The translations under genes and the position numbers were made by a program. Below the pieces are notes generated by a model, which did no database searches, was not told where the DNA came from, and saw only the letters and a list, made by a program, of their open reading frames with translations. This document shows, one piece after another, positions 1-14,080 of a stretch of 64,000 nt of DNA. Positions within the stretch are counted from its first letter, which is position 1, and each line of letters opens with the position of its first letter. Source of the stretch: Homalodisca vitripennis (Eukaryota; Arthropoda; Insecta; Hemiptera; Cicadellidae); the NCBI RefSeq assembly GCF_021130785.1, contig NW_025777440.1, positions 1 through 64,000 of the forward strand, read 5' to 3'.

Positions 1-506
1 AAGTCATTATTATCCGTGGACAATTATTTAAAGTATTCATATACTGTTAGTTGGTCAGGTTATTGGAAAAGGAATAAATGAAACAATAATTTGAGAACAT
101 AAGAGGAAATTCTTTTTAAAATTACGAGAGTAAGACTGGAAGCATTTGTACAGTACTTTGATTAGAAAGGTCCTAATTTGCTCAAGAAAATCTCAATTAA
201 AATTCAATGTAGTGTTAAATTATCTAGTTTGGTTCTAAGCTTAAATAGTAGTTATTAATCATAGATAAATAGTACAATTTACACTACAAGCTATTCTTTT
301 ATTTATGCGGATTAATTTATACAAGTATAGTTATATATTTGTTAGGTAATTTTATTAGACTAATACAAAATTGTTATATCTGTAAAGATTAAACTAATTG
401 ATCGTGTTTTTCTTTTTTTTAATAAATAGGTAAATATATAGCGTATTCTTACTTCTGATTTTTTTAAAGTGCGTATATAAAGTATATATAAATATATATA
501 TATATA

Positions 507-590
507 CTCACAACCGGCAAGTGAGAGATCCGGGTTCACGAGTCCCGGCGGAGCAAGTACTTTTTGCGATTCAATATTTATTGAAATTTA
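507..590 (+). mobile_element. tRNA-derived SINE fragment, private to copy A
   Basis: A GC-rich island of about 80 bp sits inside an AT microsatellite and is absent from the matching place in the other copy (about 20830-20870). It contains GGGTTCACGAGTCCCGG, close to a tRNA B box with its T-arm, followed by GGAGCAAGTAC and a T run. This suggests a partial tRNA-related SINE. The A box is not visible, so this is a fragment or a short insertion. Confidence 0.5.
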
Positions 591-603
591 TATATAAATA
601 TAT

Positions 604-659
<56 letters not shown>

Positions 660-665
660 TTATAT
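590..665. repeat. AT microsatellite
   Basis: Long TA/TATA-rich run flanking the SINE fragment. The same microsatellite is shorter in the second copy at about 20825-20880. Confidence 0.9.
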
Positions 666-2099
666 ATTTAAATTAATTTTCTTTATAAAAAATTTAAAAA
701 ATGTATAAACACTTTAAACATTATTGTACATATCAGCATACTTATTCAGACTTAACATTGTGTAAATATTTGCAAAAAACTAAATGTTAAACCTACTAGA
801 AAATTAAACAAGAAAGAAATTGCATCGAATAATAAATAGCCTACCTATATGAATCATACATATAATTCTACATCTAGCTTAGTATTATTTCCCTTGTAAT
901 ATAGATTCTTTTTCAACTTGTTAATGTGTATTAATACTTGGTTTAATTATACATTTTTGTAAGAAAATAACTAAACTTCTTTTCAAATTTTCAAGCTCCA
1001 CCTGTGAAAATTGATCATTTGGTTTTAGGTGTGTTTTTATGGTTAGTTTCATCGTTCCTCCAAGGCCTACTTGTTATCTGCTTACAAAAAAATTCGGAAC
1101 ATACTCACAAGATATTACCTTAAGTTCTAGGATCATTGGAAATATGGATGATATAGATCTATGTAAGTAGCAGGCTTGAATGGTTATATAACCTTAGGTA
1201 ATATCTTAAACATATTCCAAATTTTTTTCAGCGCTAAGCTTCCAGAAGCCTTAAAGTTCATACTTTACTTACAATTATTCAAAAACGTATGGTAAACTTA
1301 ATTGTAGATTTTGACTCTTTGCTGCCCATGGTGTCTCTGGAAGCCGTTTGACGACGGTGTGAACCATTGTCGTACGGGATATTTCAAGTTATAAGTGATA
1401 AGGACGATGGAAAGCCTTATTTTCTGTATCATCACAACAAAGAAAGCGTATACGTATATTTGAGAATAGGCGCCCGTTTTTGACTACATTTTTCCCAAAA
1501 TAAATCAGTAATATATTATTTATTGCATTCTATCTGATAGATAATGAGACGTTTGTAACTATACCCTAAAACTCTAATAATAGAAATCATAAGTTACCAG
1601 CAGTCCCTTAGATTTTAAAGTTGAGTAAAGCTTTACATAAAAAATGTATTGGAAGCCCAAATTTGTTATAGCGTTTCATTGGAGAGATTTACGTATGGTT
1701 TTACATTAGAGAGCAAAAACTACATAAAATAGTATAAATAAAATGTCAATATTGTTGTGCATTTAAAATAATGTAATCTAAAACATATATTTTTTGGGGA
1801 ATTTTGAAAAATATATGGTTTTACAAATTTGTTGTTAAATTGGTTTAAATAAGCTTTGCACTAAAATACCTCTTTGATGAATTTATTACATATCGGCAAT
1901 TGTAAACTGTTAGAATTATTGTAAATATCACGTACAAAACTTACAGCTTTGATGGAATTGAAGTAGGACAGTTTTATACGTTTAATGTAGATTTCTTTTA
2001 AATAAATTAAACATTTCTTAAAAGGCTTGAATAAGAAACACACGTTCTTATTGGAAATCGTAATTTCTTGTATCTACTATTATCTGTTTTCTCAATTTG

Positions 2100-2323
2100 A
2101 TTTTAAGGAGAGGCCGATCCCCTTTTCAGCCTTACTCTGTCAGTCCTCATGGGCCACTGGCGTGTGCGAGGATCTTATCAAACAGAATAGGGGGAAGAGT
2201 CGATATAGTACGATGTTGATGGTACTGACAAAGAGTGCAACGGTCACAGACAGGATTTAAACCTGCGCTATCTCTAACTCAGGCCCAAAGTCCAACGAGT
2301 TAGACCGCTAGACCACCGGCACT
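2100..2323 (-). mobile_element. tRNA-derived SINE, copy A
   Basis: On the minus strand a tRNA-like head starts near 2323. It has an A box TGGTCTAGCGGT (2304-2315) and a B box GGTTTAAATCC (2253-2263), spaced as in a long-arm tRNA. A tRNA-unrelated body of about 150 bp follows, rich in GAGGACTGACAGAG-type sequence, to about 2100. The same element is in the second copy of the locus at 22320-22543. It is not a functional tRNA gene, because the head runs directly into the body. Confidence 0.75.
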
Positions 2324-5065
2324 CTAAATGATATGTTTAATCATGTTTTTATTATTTCATTTCTTGTCGATGGACAACCTGTTTAGAATTAAATACTCTT
2401 GAGAGTAATATGATAATATAATAATAAGTTATAAAACTTTTAATTTTTTTATTTCTCCACTTCGTATGTTTATACCGTACTTGCAATAGTTAAGCGGAAG
2501 TGTACATTGAATTACTGATGTATAATGCTGTTTCCATTGTATAAGCAATTTATTTTCAGAGTAGGGCCCTTCATTTACAGTAAAGTGATAAGTATAATTT
2601 AGTTCTAATAAGAAGGTAAACCTCAATAGCCAGTCATGATGGCAGATCTTTGCCAAGTGAGTGTGTAGAGTGAGCGTTATTGGCGGTCGTTTTGAATAAA
2701 TTTGTTCAATAGCAAACGTTTCTCATGAATGAGAAGGCCTGCGTTTAAGTGCTGATGGAGTTTTCGTAAATACTTGCAATTTTTAAATGTGTTAGTTTGG
2801 AAAGCGTTTAAAACCTACTTTCTTTTTCCAATTCAATAATAAGGATTTCTGATCTGTTAAGTACAATGAAACTGGACACTAGCATAGATATGAGTAATTT
2901 TAAGTAATTTACTACAAACAAGGTTTTAATCTCAGTGAATTTGCAACACTTAAATACAACTAAATTGTTGACTATCAAAGGATGATAAAAATATGTTCCA
3001 TGGTCTTTTAGATTTACCTACGGAATTCTACGTAGTTACATAGCATAACGTGTGAGTATTCAGAGAAAATCTTTTTGTTTCATTGATTACTAAATGCTCC
3101 CACAGTGCTATATTAATAAATGATCAATTTCCTTCATTAATTTTATCACACTCAGTTACTCTAGTAACTCTCAAAGCGATTCAGATGTAATCAATGTGCT
3201 TATTGCTCTACATTTCTAACTGAATATTTCCTATTAAAACTTATCTTTTGTCCTATAATTGACTAATAGAACTTCATTCATTATCCAATCAATTACATGA
3301 CTAATTACGAGTTTATTTAAAGATGACCTAATTCTGGTTTTTATTCATACATAAAAACGCACAAATTATGTACCTACTAAAATAATTTTTTCTGCATTAA
3401 CCATCAACAAAATAGATACCGTAATCTCTTGAACCTGTTAAAACACATACTGAGTTTCTTTTTTTACTTTGTTTTCAATACATATCAATTAACAAATTGA
3501 TATGTAACATTATCAATTAATTGACAAGGTAACATTAAAAGTAGGAGCTACATACACTATATTAAGGTTGAACAAACTACAGGCAGAAACAGTCTCCTGA
3601 CCCACCTTTGATGCAATACATAGGTTCAAGACAAGGAAAGAGATATTCCCCCTCTGTATTACTAGTGTCAATCGCAGTACAAGTAGTTGGACGTTGTGCA
3701 CAATGAACTGACTGTTCTATTGTAACATTGCTCAAATACAGTGGTCGGTCGCTATTGGTAGTACGAATAGGCCACGCCATCACCTACAGACATTTATAAA
3801 ATAGAGAAAAAATGCTAAAGCTATAATAATTAATTACCATGAAATCAACCTAACAAGTTTCATTCTTTTAACAGTATTACTAATTTGTCACACTTTAATA
3901 TTTCATTCCATATTTTTTTTATACTTTTTTCAATAAACCATATGCCTCAGACGATGTTTTCTAGGACAAATGCATATCTTAGGTTTATTATAAAGGAAAA
4001 TATATAATCTAATGAAAATCATAAACATTTTTAAAGAGTCCGCATACAACATAGCTAGTAATGAACACAAAGCCAGCAGTTAGTTGCCGTCAATCTTACC
4101 AGCAGACACGATAACTACAGCATGAGAAATTTTATTCTCAGGCCAACATTTACCTACATATACAAAACGATTTCGCAAGCTATTTGACTCCCAATCTTTG
4201 GTATCAAATTTGTGAATATACATCACCCGTTGTTTGTGGCTCCTCTCCTATGATTTGTAATCCATTTTTATTTCAGGTTGATAAGTAAAACATTAGTCAT
4301 GTGAATTATGCGTCGATGCAATATTTATTTAATAAATAAATATTTTAAATACTTTTACGAGACTGAAAAAAGTCCGATGGTAAGAGGTACGTTTGAGTCG
4401 ACTTTGATCCAATTTGAGTCGACTCATATTTGCCAATGTTACGTTATAAAATATTAATATTCCTTCGCAATATCTGTTGTAATAAACACATACGAGCAAT
4501 TCAGGAATAAAAACATTAGTTCATTCAAATTGTACTATATAATGTAATTTATTAAAGGTAAGATTATTTTATTATCAACGTATATATTAATAAATATATA
4601 GTTTACGATACAAATTTGCATTTTTTGGCTTTCTAATTCAAAGATTTCTTCTTCAGAACACTCCAAGAGTCTATTAGTATTATTCTGTATTATGTACTTA
4701 TGTTCTTTCCTTGATAATTTGGATAACGTTTAGAACACTTTTTAAATATTACAACTACTCTAACAGAATATTGCAAAAAGGTCACCACAACCGATTTAAA
4801 ATGTTCGATATTTCTAGTAGAGAGTAACGGTTATTATGTCAAAAAATTTGTTATAATAAATAAAATGTTTTCTCACTTCACAAATATGGTAGATTACCTG
4901 AAAAACGATAAAGCACAAACTTTGTTCAGGCTGTGAAATTAATCGGCAAGGCTTTTTATTTGTTTAAGATTATTGCTCAACAAATTAAGCCCATTTTAAA
5001 ATCAGCAGTCAGTGGCAAGGAATTTGAGAATTAATATCGCAGAAAAGTATCAAACGGGAATGGAC

Positions 5066-5105
5066 TCGGTTCCCACACGCAGGCTTTTGCCCATGTGGGT
5101 ACCTT
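5066..5105. other. Imperfect hairpin in a repeat-like tail
   Basis: GGT-t-CCCACA (5068-5077) pairs with TGTGGG-t-ACC (5094-5103), giving nine base pairs with one mismatch. It lies just upstream of a run of ATGAAATAAAATG-type repeats (5155-5200), which resembles the 3' end of an old retroelement. The same structure is present at about 25263-25300 in copy B. Confidence 0.4.
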
Positions 5106-5559
5106 CTCGTGAATTTATTAACACTATATTTGTATATATGTAAACGATATTAATAAATTAAATGAAATAAAATGACATAAATGAAATAAAATGAAATGTA
5201 TTAAAGCCTATTTGTATGACTTCGATAAACAAGTAACAGAGAACAGTTTTAGGGTATTAAAACGAATGATTTAACTAAAATACTAAATATAACTGTATTA
5301 AAAGCAAAAGAATCTACACATGGTCTAAAGATTCTGCAAGTATGATACTCAAGTAACTTTGTTACACGTAAAGAAAATCAAATTTTGATGGTAAGTTCTC
5401 AGTGGAACCTCACGAAATCGCTGCGAGAAAATTGAAGTTCCTGAATAAAAAGCCACTCGTTGAGAATAATCAATACTCAAATCATCTTGACGAAACCCAG
5501 ACGCCTCAATCGTATTATAGTTTTCGCATACTATTAAATAGTATATATATATTAATCAG

Positions 5560-7698
5560 TAACTGACCTCAAGTTGTCAATATTATACGATAATTTTTTA
5601 TGTTAATTTGTAATCCTCATATTACAGAACATTTGTCACTAATTTACAAGCCTACTTTCGCTAAATTCACCTAATTAAAAAAGACTTATTGTTAGAAAAT
5701 ATTTTACTTTTGTTCTTACCGATATAGAAAATTCTATTATGTAATTTGTAGATCCAGAGAGGATTACAAGGGCCTCAAGCAGCTGTTTTTGACCAAAGTG
5801 TATTTTCGAGAGCTACATACGTATAAAGGTTCTTGATAGGGTTATACGGCAGGTTAAACTTTCGCACCGTAAGTGGTTTTATATGGTTGGAAGTATACAA
5901 CTTTTAAGTCAAGTAGGCTTCTCATATGTGTGTACGTATTGTTTCTTCATCGGATTAACAAATCTCTAACAAACACTATAATATAGCACTGGAATTATCG
6001 GTATAAATCTGCTGGTAACCGCAAGTAATTGCAATAATTGTCTTTCAATATAAATAAATATATGCAATTTAAAGTACGGCACTCACTAGCTGTAAGGGCA
6101 TTAACATTTCCGTAAAGATACAGTAGTAATCATTATCAGTTTTATAAAATACTATGTCATCAGTGAAAAATAACTCAATAATGTAATACTGTAAAATTAT
6201 AATTATTTTATATAATGATAAATAGTTTATATATCTACTACAACAATGTTTTTAGAATTAATACCGAAAAGTAGAGAAAATGGACCTAAAGCGGACAACT
6301 GCTACTATTCTAATATGTAAAGCATTCGCGTTGTTCTTAAAAAAACTTTCAAAGTTAGATACTATTGTTTTATTTGTTAAAATCTGGAGTAAATAGTATC
6401 ACGTATAAAATATAAAAATTGTTAGGGTCATTCTCTAAATCACTCTCTATATAGGCGTTCACAAGACTGTAAATTACGTTCAGCATATCTTTATGGTAAG
6501 CTTACCCGCTAGGGAATGGTATTACTTCATATCCTTTTTCTAACAACCAAAAACATTACCGGTGTGGCTTAACTTTACTGTTCACTGCCAACAACTATTC
6601 GGGTAGGTAAGTGACAAGAGACCTGTAGGAACTCGTTCAAAGTAAGAACATTTTGGAAAAAAAATATATATCCATTTAATTTATGTTTATTAAAGAAATC
6701 TAAAATATTATTAAATTAATTTAAAATTAATAATGATTTCATAAATAGATAGTAAAGTGTAAAATCTTAGATGTCATTAAGTACTGACTAGTCCATTTTA
6801 ATGTAATACAACGTATATTGTTTTCTCTTAGGATGCAATAAATAAAAATGTAAAATTTACTTAACATTGTACTAGTATCCAAACGAACACTAAAACAAGT
6901 TATGATGATAATCTAACATAAATCAAAACACAGGGTAATAATATATTCATTATGGTGATAATAGACTGTCTAGGAAACTATAAGCGTAGTGATAAGGTAT
7001 AAAAAATATAATGAGAACTAAAAGTAAATATAGATCACTATTGGACACAGTTACCTATAAAAGTCATTAGTGATTAATCATAAATTAATGTACTTCTATG
7101 ACTTACTTATTGTCGAAAAATTTGTAAGTAATCACGTACAGACGACTGGTAAAGTAAGTGCTCCATATTCATTTGTTTGCATTACTTTTGCATCTGAAAA
7201 TTTCTTCAAATAGGTAAAATGTATTTATTTTCTTTGGACTTTAAATAAATTTAAATTTTAATAATTTCCAAAGAATATATAACTGATTATATAGAAGCAA
7301 ATATTTTACATGAAATAAAAAAATTATGCTTTTGGATAACAAATTATGAATAATAATCCTCAATATCTAACATGAAACTTAATACTTAATAAAACAAAAA
7401 CAATGTATCGCAAAAGAAACATATCCCCTTTTGGAAACTAAGAAAAACATTTCAACAAAAAAATCATTTATCATTATGTTTAGTTTTCTCCTTATTTACT
7501 GTAATATTAAAATAACTTAAGCCATAACGACCTGTGCGTAGTCTTGAGTTGAAAATATTAGGTTAATTATTATGATCTTGAGCAGTGTGTGATTACGTTT
7601 ATAAAACGATAATTGAGATAAGTAATCTGAAGTAGAATAATTTAAAGATATATTCCTAGTTTAAGAATTCCAATAATTAGAAATATTTTTTATCAAAA
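5560..7698. other. AT-rich DNA private to copy A, no gene
   Basis: This 2.1-kb stretch lies between the two blocks shared with the second copy. Its place there is taken by the 17.7-kb Polinton block. No open frame, RNA gene or terminal repeat is recognisable. Confidence 0.7.
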
Positions 7699-7965
7699 GG
7701 ACGCAAAGGAAGAAATAAGTGTAAAAAGGAACACAAATATGATAATTACTTGGTGAAAGTCGATTTTTCAAACAAAATCGATTGCCAAGTAGACAGTTAG
7801 CCAATTTTGGTTAGCCTATAACCGTTCTTTTGTAAGCAGGACATAATTTAACCGGCAACTGCAATTGTGATAAGAATCAACAACTGCTTGACGTTTTTCC
7901 TAAAAAGTTCAACATACATGTATAATGAAATAATATCTAATTTAAAGGAGAGTAAACCTTTATAT

Positions 7966-7967
<2 letters not shown>

Positions 7968-8026
<59 letters not shown>
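7968..8026. repeat. (TA)n microsatellite
   Basis: An uninterrupted TA dinucleotide run of almost 60 bp. The matching place in the second copy (43770-43840) is an irregular TA-rich stretch. Confidence 0.95.
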
Positions 8027-8031
<5 letters not shown>

Positions 8032-8467
8032 TATTTCCGAATTATAGAGCGGATTTCAAGTTAACTTTGTTCATCTTTATAATACATAATACAATAAGTT
8101 AATACATTCCCAGTAGTAGTTCGATTAGGATGTTTAAACGTGCTTAAACAATATAAAAATCGATATGAAACAATAAAGTATCGAACAGATTTAGGAGTTA
8201 AAGTATATTCTTAGTACTTTGGCCTGGTCCTGGCAGGAACTAAGTAGTTTCCCCAGTGTTCCTAGACACGTCACGTCTAATTGGGCAATCCGTCTTGAGT
8301 TAGCCACTGAGCCTGCTGAGGTGGCTTCTCCTCATCTGGATTGTCGACTTGAACATCTTCCCTCTAACATCTTGGGAAAAAGTTTAAACTGCATTTTTAA
8401 ATGTATAACATTCTAAGTTATTATGAGAATATACTCCATATGCGACATAAATTAAAATTGTATAATG

Positions 8468-8468
8468 A

Positions 8469-8515
<47 letters not shown>
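8468..8515. repeat. (TA)n microsatellite
   Basis: TA dinucleotide run at the point where the homology with the second copy changes orientation. The equivalent place in the other copy is a (TG)n run at 44346-44374. Confidence 0.95.
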
Positions 8516-8519
<4 letters not shown>

Positions 8520-8989
8520 TTATGTTTAGATTATAGAAAGAATAATTCTTAATTATAGTCATTGGTAATATCTCGCACTGTTCATTTCCTCCCAGTGTTA
8601 CTTTTAGTTAGAGATCTACAGTTTTAAACAATACATCCGGTTTTAGTGTTAGATATGCATAGACAGATTCAATTTTATGTCTTTGTGAGTGTGTCTGTGT
8701 ATATATGTGTCTTTGGTGTTAGCATTGCTTATTGTTGTACTTTATTACAGACCTTGATTTTTCACAACTTTAGACACATTATGGGACATAACTTGTAGTC
8801 CTTAGAGTTTTAGAAATAAGAATGGGCTTATATGTTAAATAGGGGCCATACGAATGTTTATGGAAAACCTCAGTAACATTAGTCTAGGAGTTTTTAGGTA
8901 ATGGAGTAAAACACACATATGCGTATAATATGGATAACGTTAGATTATTATATAATAGTATAAATTATTCACACTTTAGTGTCTCAAAC

Positions 8990-11272
8990 CTTAATAGCGT
9001 TATCGCTAACCATGTCACGCGTTCAATAATATATATCCAATATCGATGTACATAATTATTGCATGTAATCAAGCGAGAAATGTCCGCTCGGCCATAAATG
9101 CTCTGGAGACATCATATCCACATACCACCTGCAGTATGTATGGCATAGCAATGAGATAGTTATATCATAGCATATGTAATAAGAAATAATAAAAATTCAA
9201 ATAGCAAATAAATGTTTATATAATATGTAATAGTGATTTTCTTACTTATGTATGTTTAAACTACCTTCATACTAGTAAAAGAAAGAAATTAATACAACTA
9301 ATTTGTACGGTTCAAAACGTTTCATACTAGGATCCCTTAAAAATCTATAAATAAACGACAAAGTAATGTTGCAACTATTAACGGATAACTTGCACTGAAG
9401 TACTTTAATGCATTTTTTACTATAATATACATATTATTATGGTTCAAATATTACCCCTAATACTGTTTTAAATATATTTAATAGAATAGACCATGTGTAT
9501 GTATGAAAGTAATTAATATTTTACAGTGCTCTGTAAACACTATTTGGAGTAGGAGGGATTTTTATACATTTTGCTGTGGATAACACTTCCTAGGGGAAAA
9601 ATGACTTTGTATATTTTTGTGAGATTCGAATCATGGTTAACATAGTTCGTAGTTTTTTACATTCTGTTATACGTGGAATAATTTATTTTGCATCTTCTAA
9701 ACTTTTTACTAAATGCGCAATAGAACTCTCCACTAACCTTCTTAGATTATTTTCTTTGACGAAAGACAAACCAAAATATGGTTTTAAGCTTTCAAAATCT
9801 CAATAATTACCTGACATGTACCATTTTGTATTTTGCACATATGCAGTGTGTCTTAAAAGTCCCCCCTACCACCACCACCATTGGCTTTCTTATAAATGGA
9901 GATGAATTTATCTACTTTGGGGCACGTTTATAAATTAAATATTCCTTAGCTCCCATGCGAAATCTATATCTATCAAACCATATATATACAAAAAATCCCT
10001 CTGGAGGAACTACGAAAGACATTCCTTATAACATCGTTTCTTATTGGAAAACACTTATTGGAAAACATTAACCATATGAGAAAAAATATACCCTAACAAT
10101 CACAAGTCACACAAAGATGGTGAGATACTGACCCAAACATCCTTATACATTGGTTGGTTATTTTTATAGATCAAATATAACACTTTCTCTCAAAATTTTG
10201 GAGTAAAAATCATCATGGATAGGTACTGGTAATACCTCTAGATATGTATCGGAGAAAGTATTTTACACAGTTAATGTTATCGAGTCTATCAGCAACTGTG
10301 TGAAATATTTGTCAATTAAAAACCAATTAAAAGTTGAATTTCTTCGTTGCAGCTACAGAACTAAAATTTAAAAGATAATCATATTTACAATGTTAAGACT
10401 CAGGTTTTTTCTTGGTTTTACACTCTCCCGATATTATTACTAACCTTAATATTATAGCTCTTAGTTAGAATAAAATAGTAAAACAGGTTCCGTGGAACTT
10501 TAGTGATACAATTCTAAGAAGCTGTTATAATGTTATTATAACATTAATATAGCTTTTATCAAACATTCCTGTACTAGGAGTTTTATATGAATGAATTGTT
10601 TATTTCCTATACACTTACAAAACTGAATTAAATTAACAATGACCTCTTTTCATTCATATTGATTTTTACTTGTTTTTTCACTAGATGTGTAACTCATTTA
10701 AGGTGTTTTATTTAAATATTATTAATGTACTTTTGTAAGTTTAATTTACTGGGAACTTTATTTACTTGGTATCACACTCATTTATACGTTTCTTTAAATT
10801 TAAACTGAATCCCATAGAGGTACATGTACCATTATCAATATTTGCCAGATAGGTGTAAAAATCTCCACTAACTATTTACCAAGTAGTAAATTTTACAATT
10901 TCGTATTATAATATTTGTTATTGTACTATATTCTCGTCGCTACCATCGTGAAACATAAGACCAACGTGAAAACGTTCGAAAAACGCGTTCAGCCAAATCC
11001 TATGGAGTGACATGCACTATGGTGCGCTATGGTGGTGGTGGTCACTATGGTGTGTATTATCGAGCTCTATATGTGTTATGTAGAAACGGGTTTTCATGAA
11101 AAGTGCCGTCTATTGGTCAGTTCTTTTTTTAAATATCAGACTGACAAACAAAAGCAAGAGTTTCCAGCTCTTTGAGTGATAGCTTAGCTTGCACTAAACC
11201 ATTATTATTATGATAATATAATAGTTATATTATTATGTATTACAATATTATTATAATAATTATTATATATAC
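8990..11272. other. AT-rich intergenic DNA
   Basis: No coding frame, RNA gene or recognisable element. A short GTGGTGGTGGTC tract at about 11032 and ATT repeats just before the LINE are the only simple-sequence features. Confidence 0.6.
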
Positions 11273-13716
11273 TTGTCAGACTATTTGGACATTTGTCAAA
11301 CTGCCGATCAGCTTTTTGGTTTTCACAATGACTCTGTGGATCAGATATTGCTTATGGGGGACTTTAACCTACCACATACGGACTGGCATGGTGGACGGAG
11401 GGGTGTTGGTGACTCTTCGCGTTTTGTTATGGACCTTACAAGCTCCTACGATCTCAAACAGTACAACAGTGTGCTGAACTTTCGAGGGGTCGTCCTTGAC
11501 CTTGTTTTCTCATCCAATCCTGTAACTGTGGTAACTCCTGCCTCGGACTTACTATTGCCAGAGGATAGACATCATCCAGCCCTTGATGTTGTAATCAGTG
11601 TCAAACAATCTGCCCATCTCAAAGACGTCAAATATATTCCTGACTTTCGAAACTGCAACTTGGTTGAGATATTTAGGTTATTGCAGGGTGTTGACTTGTC
11701 CATCGACTGTGCCTTATGTGATGCGGAACAGATGTTTAATGCCTTTTGTGACCAGCTGTCCTCTGCTGTATCTCTCAACACCCCTATAAAGAGGATTGTT
11801 AGCTCAAAGTTTCCTAAATGGTTCACAAATGAGCTCAAGAATTTGGTTATAAATAAAAAAACTGCTCACAGGAAGTTCAAAATGACCGGCGATCCCTTTT
11901 ATCTTGAGTACTTCCGAAAATTGCGAAGGGAATGCAAAATAAAACTTCTGACTGCTAACGAGTTTACATTGGCAAGGTTGAGGAAGGTATACCCCACAAT
12001 ATTAAAATCCTTCTGGTCGCATGTGCAGGACCTCAAGAGTTCCAGTGCGCTACCTCCAATGCATCTGAATGGCAGTGCAGCTGATGATCCAACTGAGAAG
12101 TGCAATCTTTTTGCTCGGCATTTTTCTTCTGTGTTTTGCGACACTGACATCGCTGTGCCTCACTTAGACTTTGGATGGAATGATTCACTCTCTTCAATAG
12201 TTCTATCCGCTACCGATGCCCAAGCTAAGCTCGAGGTTCTTGATCCGTTTAAGAGTGCTGGCCCTGATGGCATTCCCCTTTGTGTACTGAGATTTTGTGC
12301 TCCTGTTCTTGCTCTCACATTTGGCGGTATTGTTTAATCTGCTACTGGCCTCTGGAATTTTTCCCTTAGTGCTGAGACGGGGATTCGTGGTCCCAATCTT
12401 CAAGTCAGGAGACCGTTGCAACATAACTAACATATATCTATTGTTATTCAGTCTGCTCTGGCGAAAGTCTTTGAGGCACTGGTCCTGGACCATCTTTACT
12501 TCTATCTAAGAAAGTTTATATCCGATAGTCAGCATGGTTTTCTTCGCAGCCGATCTACAATCACTAATTTGCTGGTCTTTCAGGAGTATGTTATGACTGC
12601 CTTTGTTGACTAATGTCAGGTGGATTGTATCTAATTGGATTGCTCTAAGGCATTTGACAGGGTACACCATGGACTGTTGATTGCGAAGCTGCTGGTTATG
12701 GGGTTGGTGGGCCGTTGTTGAGGTGGTTGGCTAGTTACCTTGGGGACCGCAAACTCATGGTTAAATGTGGGGGTGCTCGGTCGGCACCCTTCTGTGCTTC
12801 CTCTGGGGTTCCCCAGGGTTCAAACCTGGGTCCATTACTGTTCAACATCTTCATAAATGATATTACTTGTGAAACTTCCGGTCAATTGTCTGCTGTTTGC
12901 TGACGATCTAAAGATTTACACCAGGGTTCACTCTACGTTCGATCAGCAAGTTCTCCAGCGGTCCCTCACTAGGATCGAGACGTGGTGTGCTGCCAATGTT
13001 ATGGAGCTGAATGTCTCCAAGTGCGAAGTGGTGTCTTTTTCTCGTAGTCGATTTCCATATATCTTTGACTACCGCATCAATGGATTGTTGCTGAGAAGAG
13101 TGAACAGTGTTAAGAACCTTGGAGTTGTTTTCACCTCTACACTTGACCCTTTGGAGCATATTGATGGTGTTGTATCAAGAGCTTACTCCCTCTTGGGATT
13201 CATCATGAGATCGACTAGGAGCTTCAGGTCACCCCAGTCGCTCCTGATCCTCTACAAGACTCTCGTTCGCCCTTCCTTGAGTATGGTTCGGTGATCTGGT
13301 CCCCTCATCTTATTACCCATATTGAATACCTGTACCGAGTTCAGCTTCGTTTTTTGAGGATGTTGGGCGTTCGAATGGGCTATGGCTACCTGACGACTCC
13401 AATTGAAGAATGGGAGCTGAGATTCAACCTGCATCCTCTTCACACTAGACGTCGATTGCAAGATCTTCAGCTTCTTTACAAGTTGGTTAATGGCAAGTTG
13501 GATTGTCCTGACCTCCTTCGTCAAGTAAACTTCTACATTCCTAGAGGAACTAGATCAAAGGCAGTATTTGGAAGAGTATACGGGTCAACTAGTTATGCTA
13601 GCAACTGTGGTTTGGCGAGGATGCAGCGTACTGGGGGATTGGTTTGCGATGGGTTGGATTTTTTCCAGGGCTCTTGGATGTCCTTTAAATGGAGGTGCTC
13701 CAGGGTTTTGACATGA
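11273..13716 (+). pseudogene. LINE ORF2: endonuclease-reverse transcriptase, broken
   Basis: The first open frame (11273-12337) begins inside the endonuclease. GDFNLPHTDW and the later D.HHPALDV are the exonuclease-endonuclease-phosphatase family metal and catalytic motifs. It then enters the RT with KSAGPDGIP near 12250. The frame is lost around 12300-12337 and resumes in other frames. After stops near 12610-12640 come SGVPQGSNLGPLLFNIFIND (12795-12855), the catalytic LLFADDLKIY (about 12890), and a long C-terminal region to 13716 containing WSPHLITHIEYLYRVQLRF. The function would be RNA-templated DNA synthesis at a nicked target. At least four frameshifts and two stops make it non-functional. 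Confidence 0.9.
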
Positions 13717-14080
13717 GTTCATCAGTGCATGTGCTTGTTATTATTGTTATGTTGTTTTTCTTCAATTTATAGTTTGTTTTACCTCGTAATGTATAATTGT
13801 ATATTATTTCCCTACATATTATAGTTCAGTTAAATATTGATATTTGTTATTGATTTGTTACATTCTTGCTATGAATGTTAAATGATTTTTGGTGTCAAAC
13901 TATTGTTATTACTGCTTTGCCTTATGATTATCTGTTATGTTGATTGCTGTGTTGTTGTTTTGTGTACAATGTGATATAATATTTTTCTAGCTTTAATTTA
14001 ATATAGTCATCTTAGAAGTCTGTAATCTTGTAATTATGTTAAATGGCGTTGTACCGTTTGAAGTAATAAATAAACAAATT
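11273..14080 (+). mobile_element. 5'-truncated Jockey-superfamily LINE
   Basis: A non-LTR retrotransposon with an apurinic-like endonuclease (C-terminal part), reverse transcriptase, and a 3' UTR ending in AATAAATAAACAAAT near 14080. The left edge follows an ATT-rich stretch, and the N-terminal half of the endonuclease is missing, as in typical 5' truncation during target-primed reverse transcription. The coding part moves through at least five reading frames, so the copy is dead. An RT fingerprint of the SAGPDGIP and FADD type places it among the Jockey/CR1-like insect LINEs; the exact clade cannot be settled by eye. Confidence 0.93.

Larger units (their letters stand above)
1..5560. repeat. 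Duplicated locus, copy A (part 1)
   Basis: Collinear direct copy of 20176-25760. The match runs from the window's left edge and fades near 5554 in an AT-rich stretch. Differences are scattered substitutions and indels of one to about ten bases, plus one private insertion in each copy (507-590 here, 20373-20545 there). The copy continues beyond the left edge. No coding region is supported in it; the small open frames here are interrupted or lie inside SINE sequence. It may be a true segmental duplication or two haplotypes joined by the assembler. Confidence 0.93.
7698..8990. repeat. Duplicated locus, copy A (part 2)
   Basis: Matches 43473-46118 but with rearrangement. Bases 7698-8450 match 43473-44340 directly. 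Bases 8519-8900 appear inverted at 44389-44840. Bases 8745-8985 reappear in direct orientation at 45872-46118. A GC-richer island at 8219-8375 is conserved in both copies (44045-44250) but has stops in all frames, so I do not call a gene there. Confidence 0.88.

Noticed and set aside
2027..2260. Open frame of 77 codons
   Set aside because: Lies over the SINE; its composition comes from SINE sequence and the matching frame is altered in the other copy.
2253..2323. Functional tRNA gene on the minus strand
   Set aside because: A and B boxes are present but the head runs into a SINE body, lacks a clean acceptor stem, and is duplicated with the locus.
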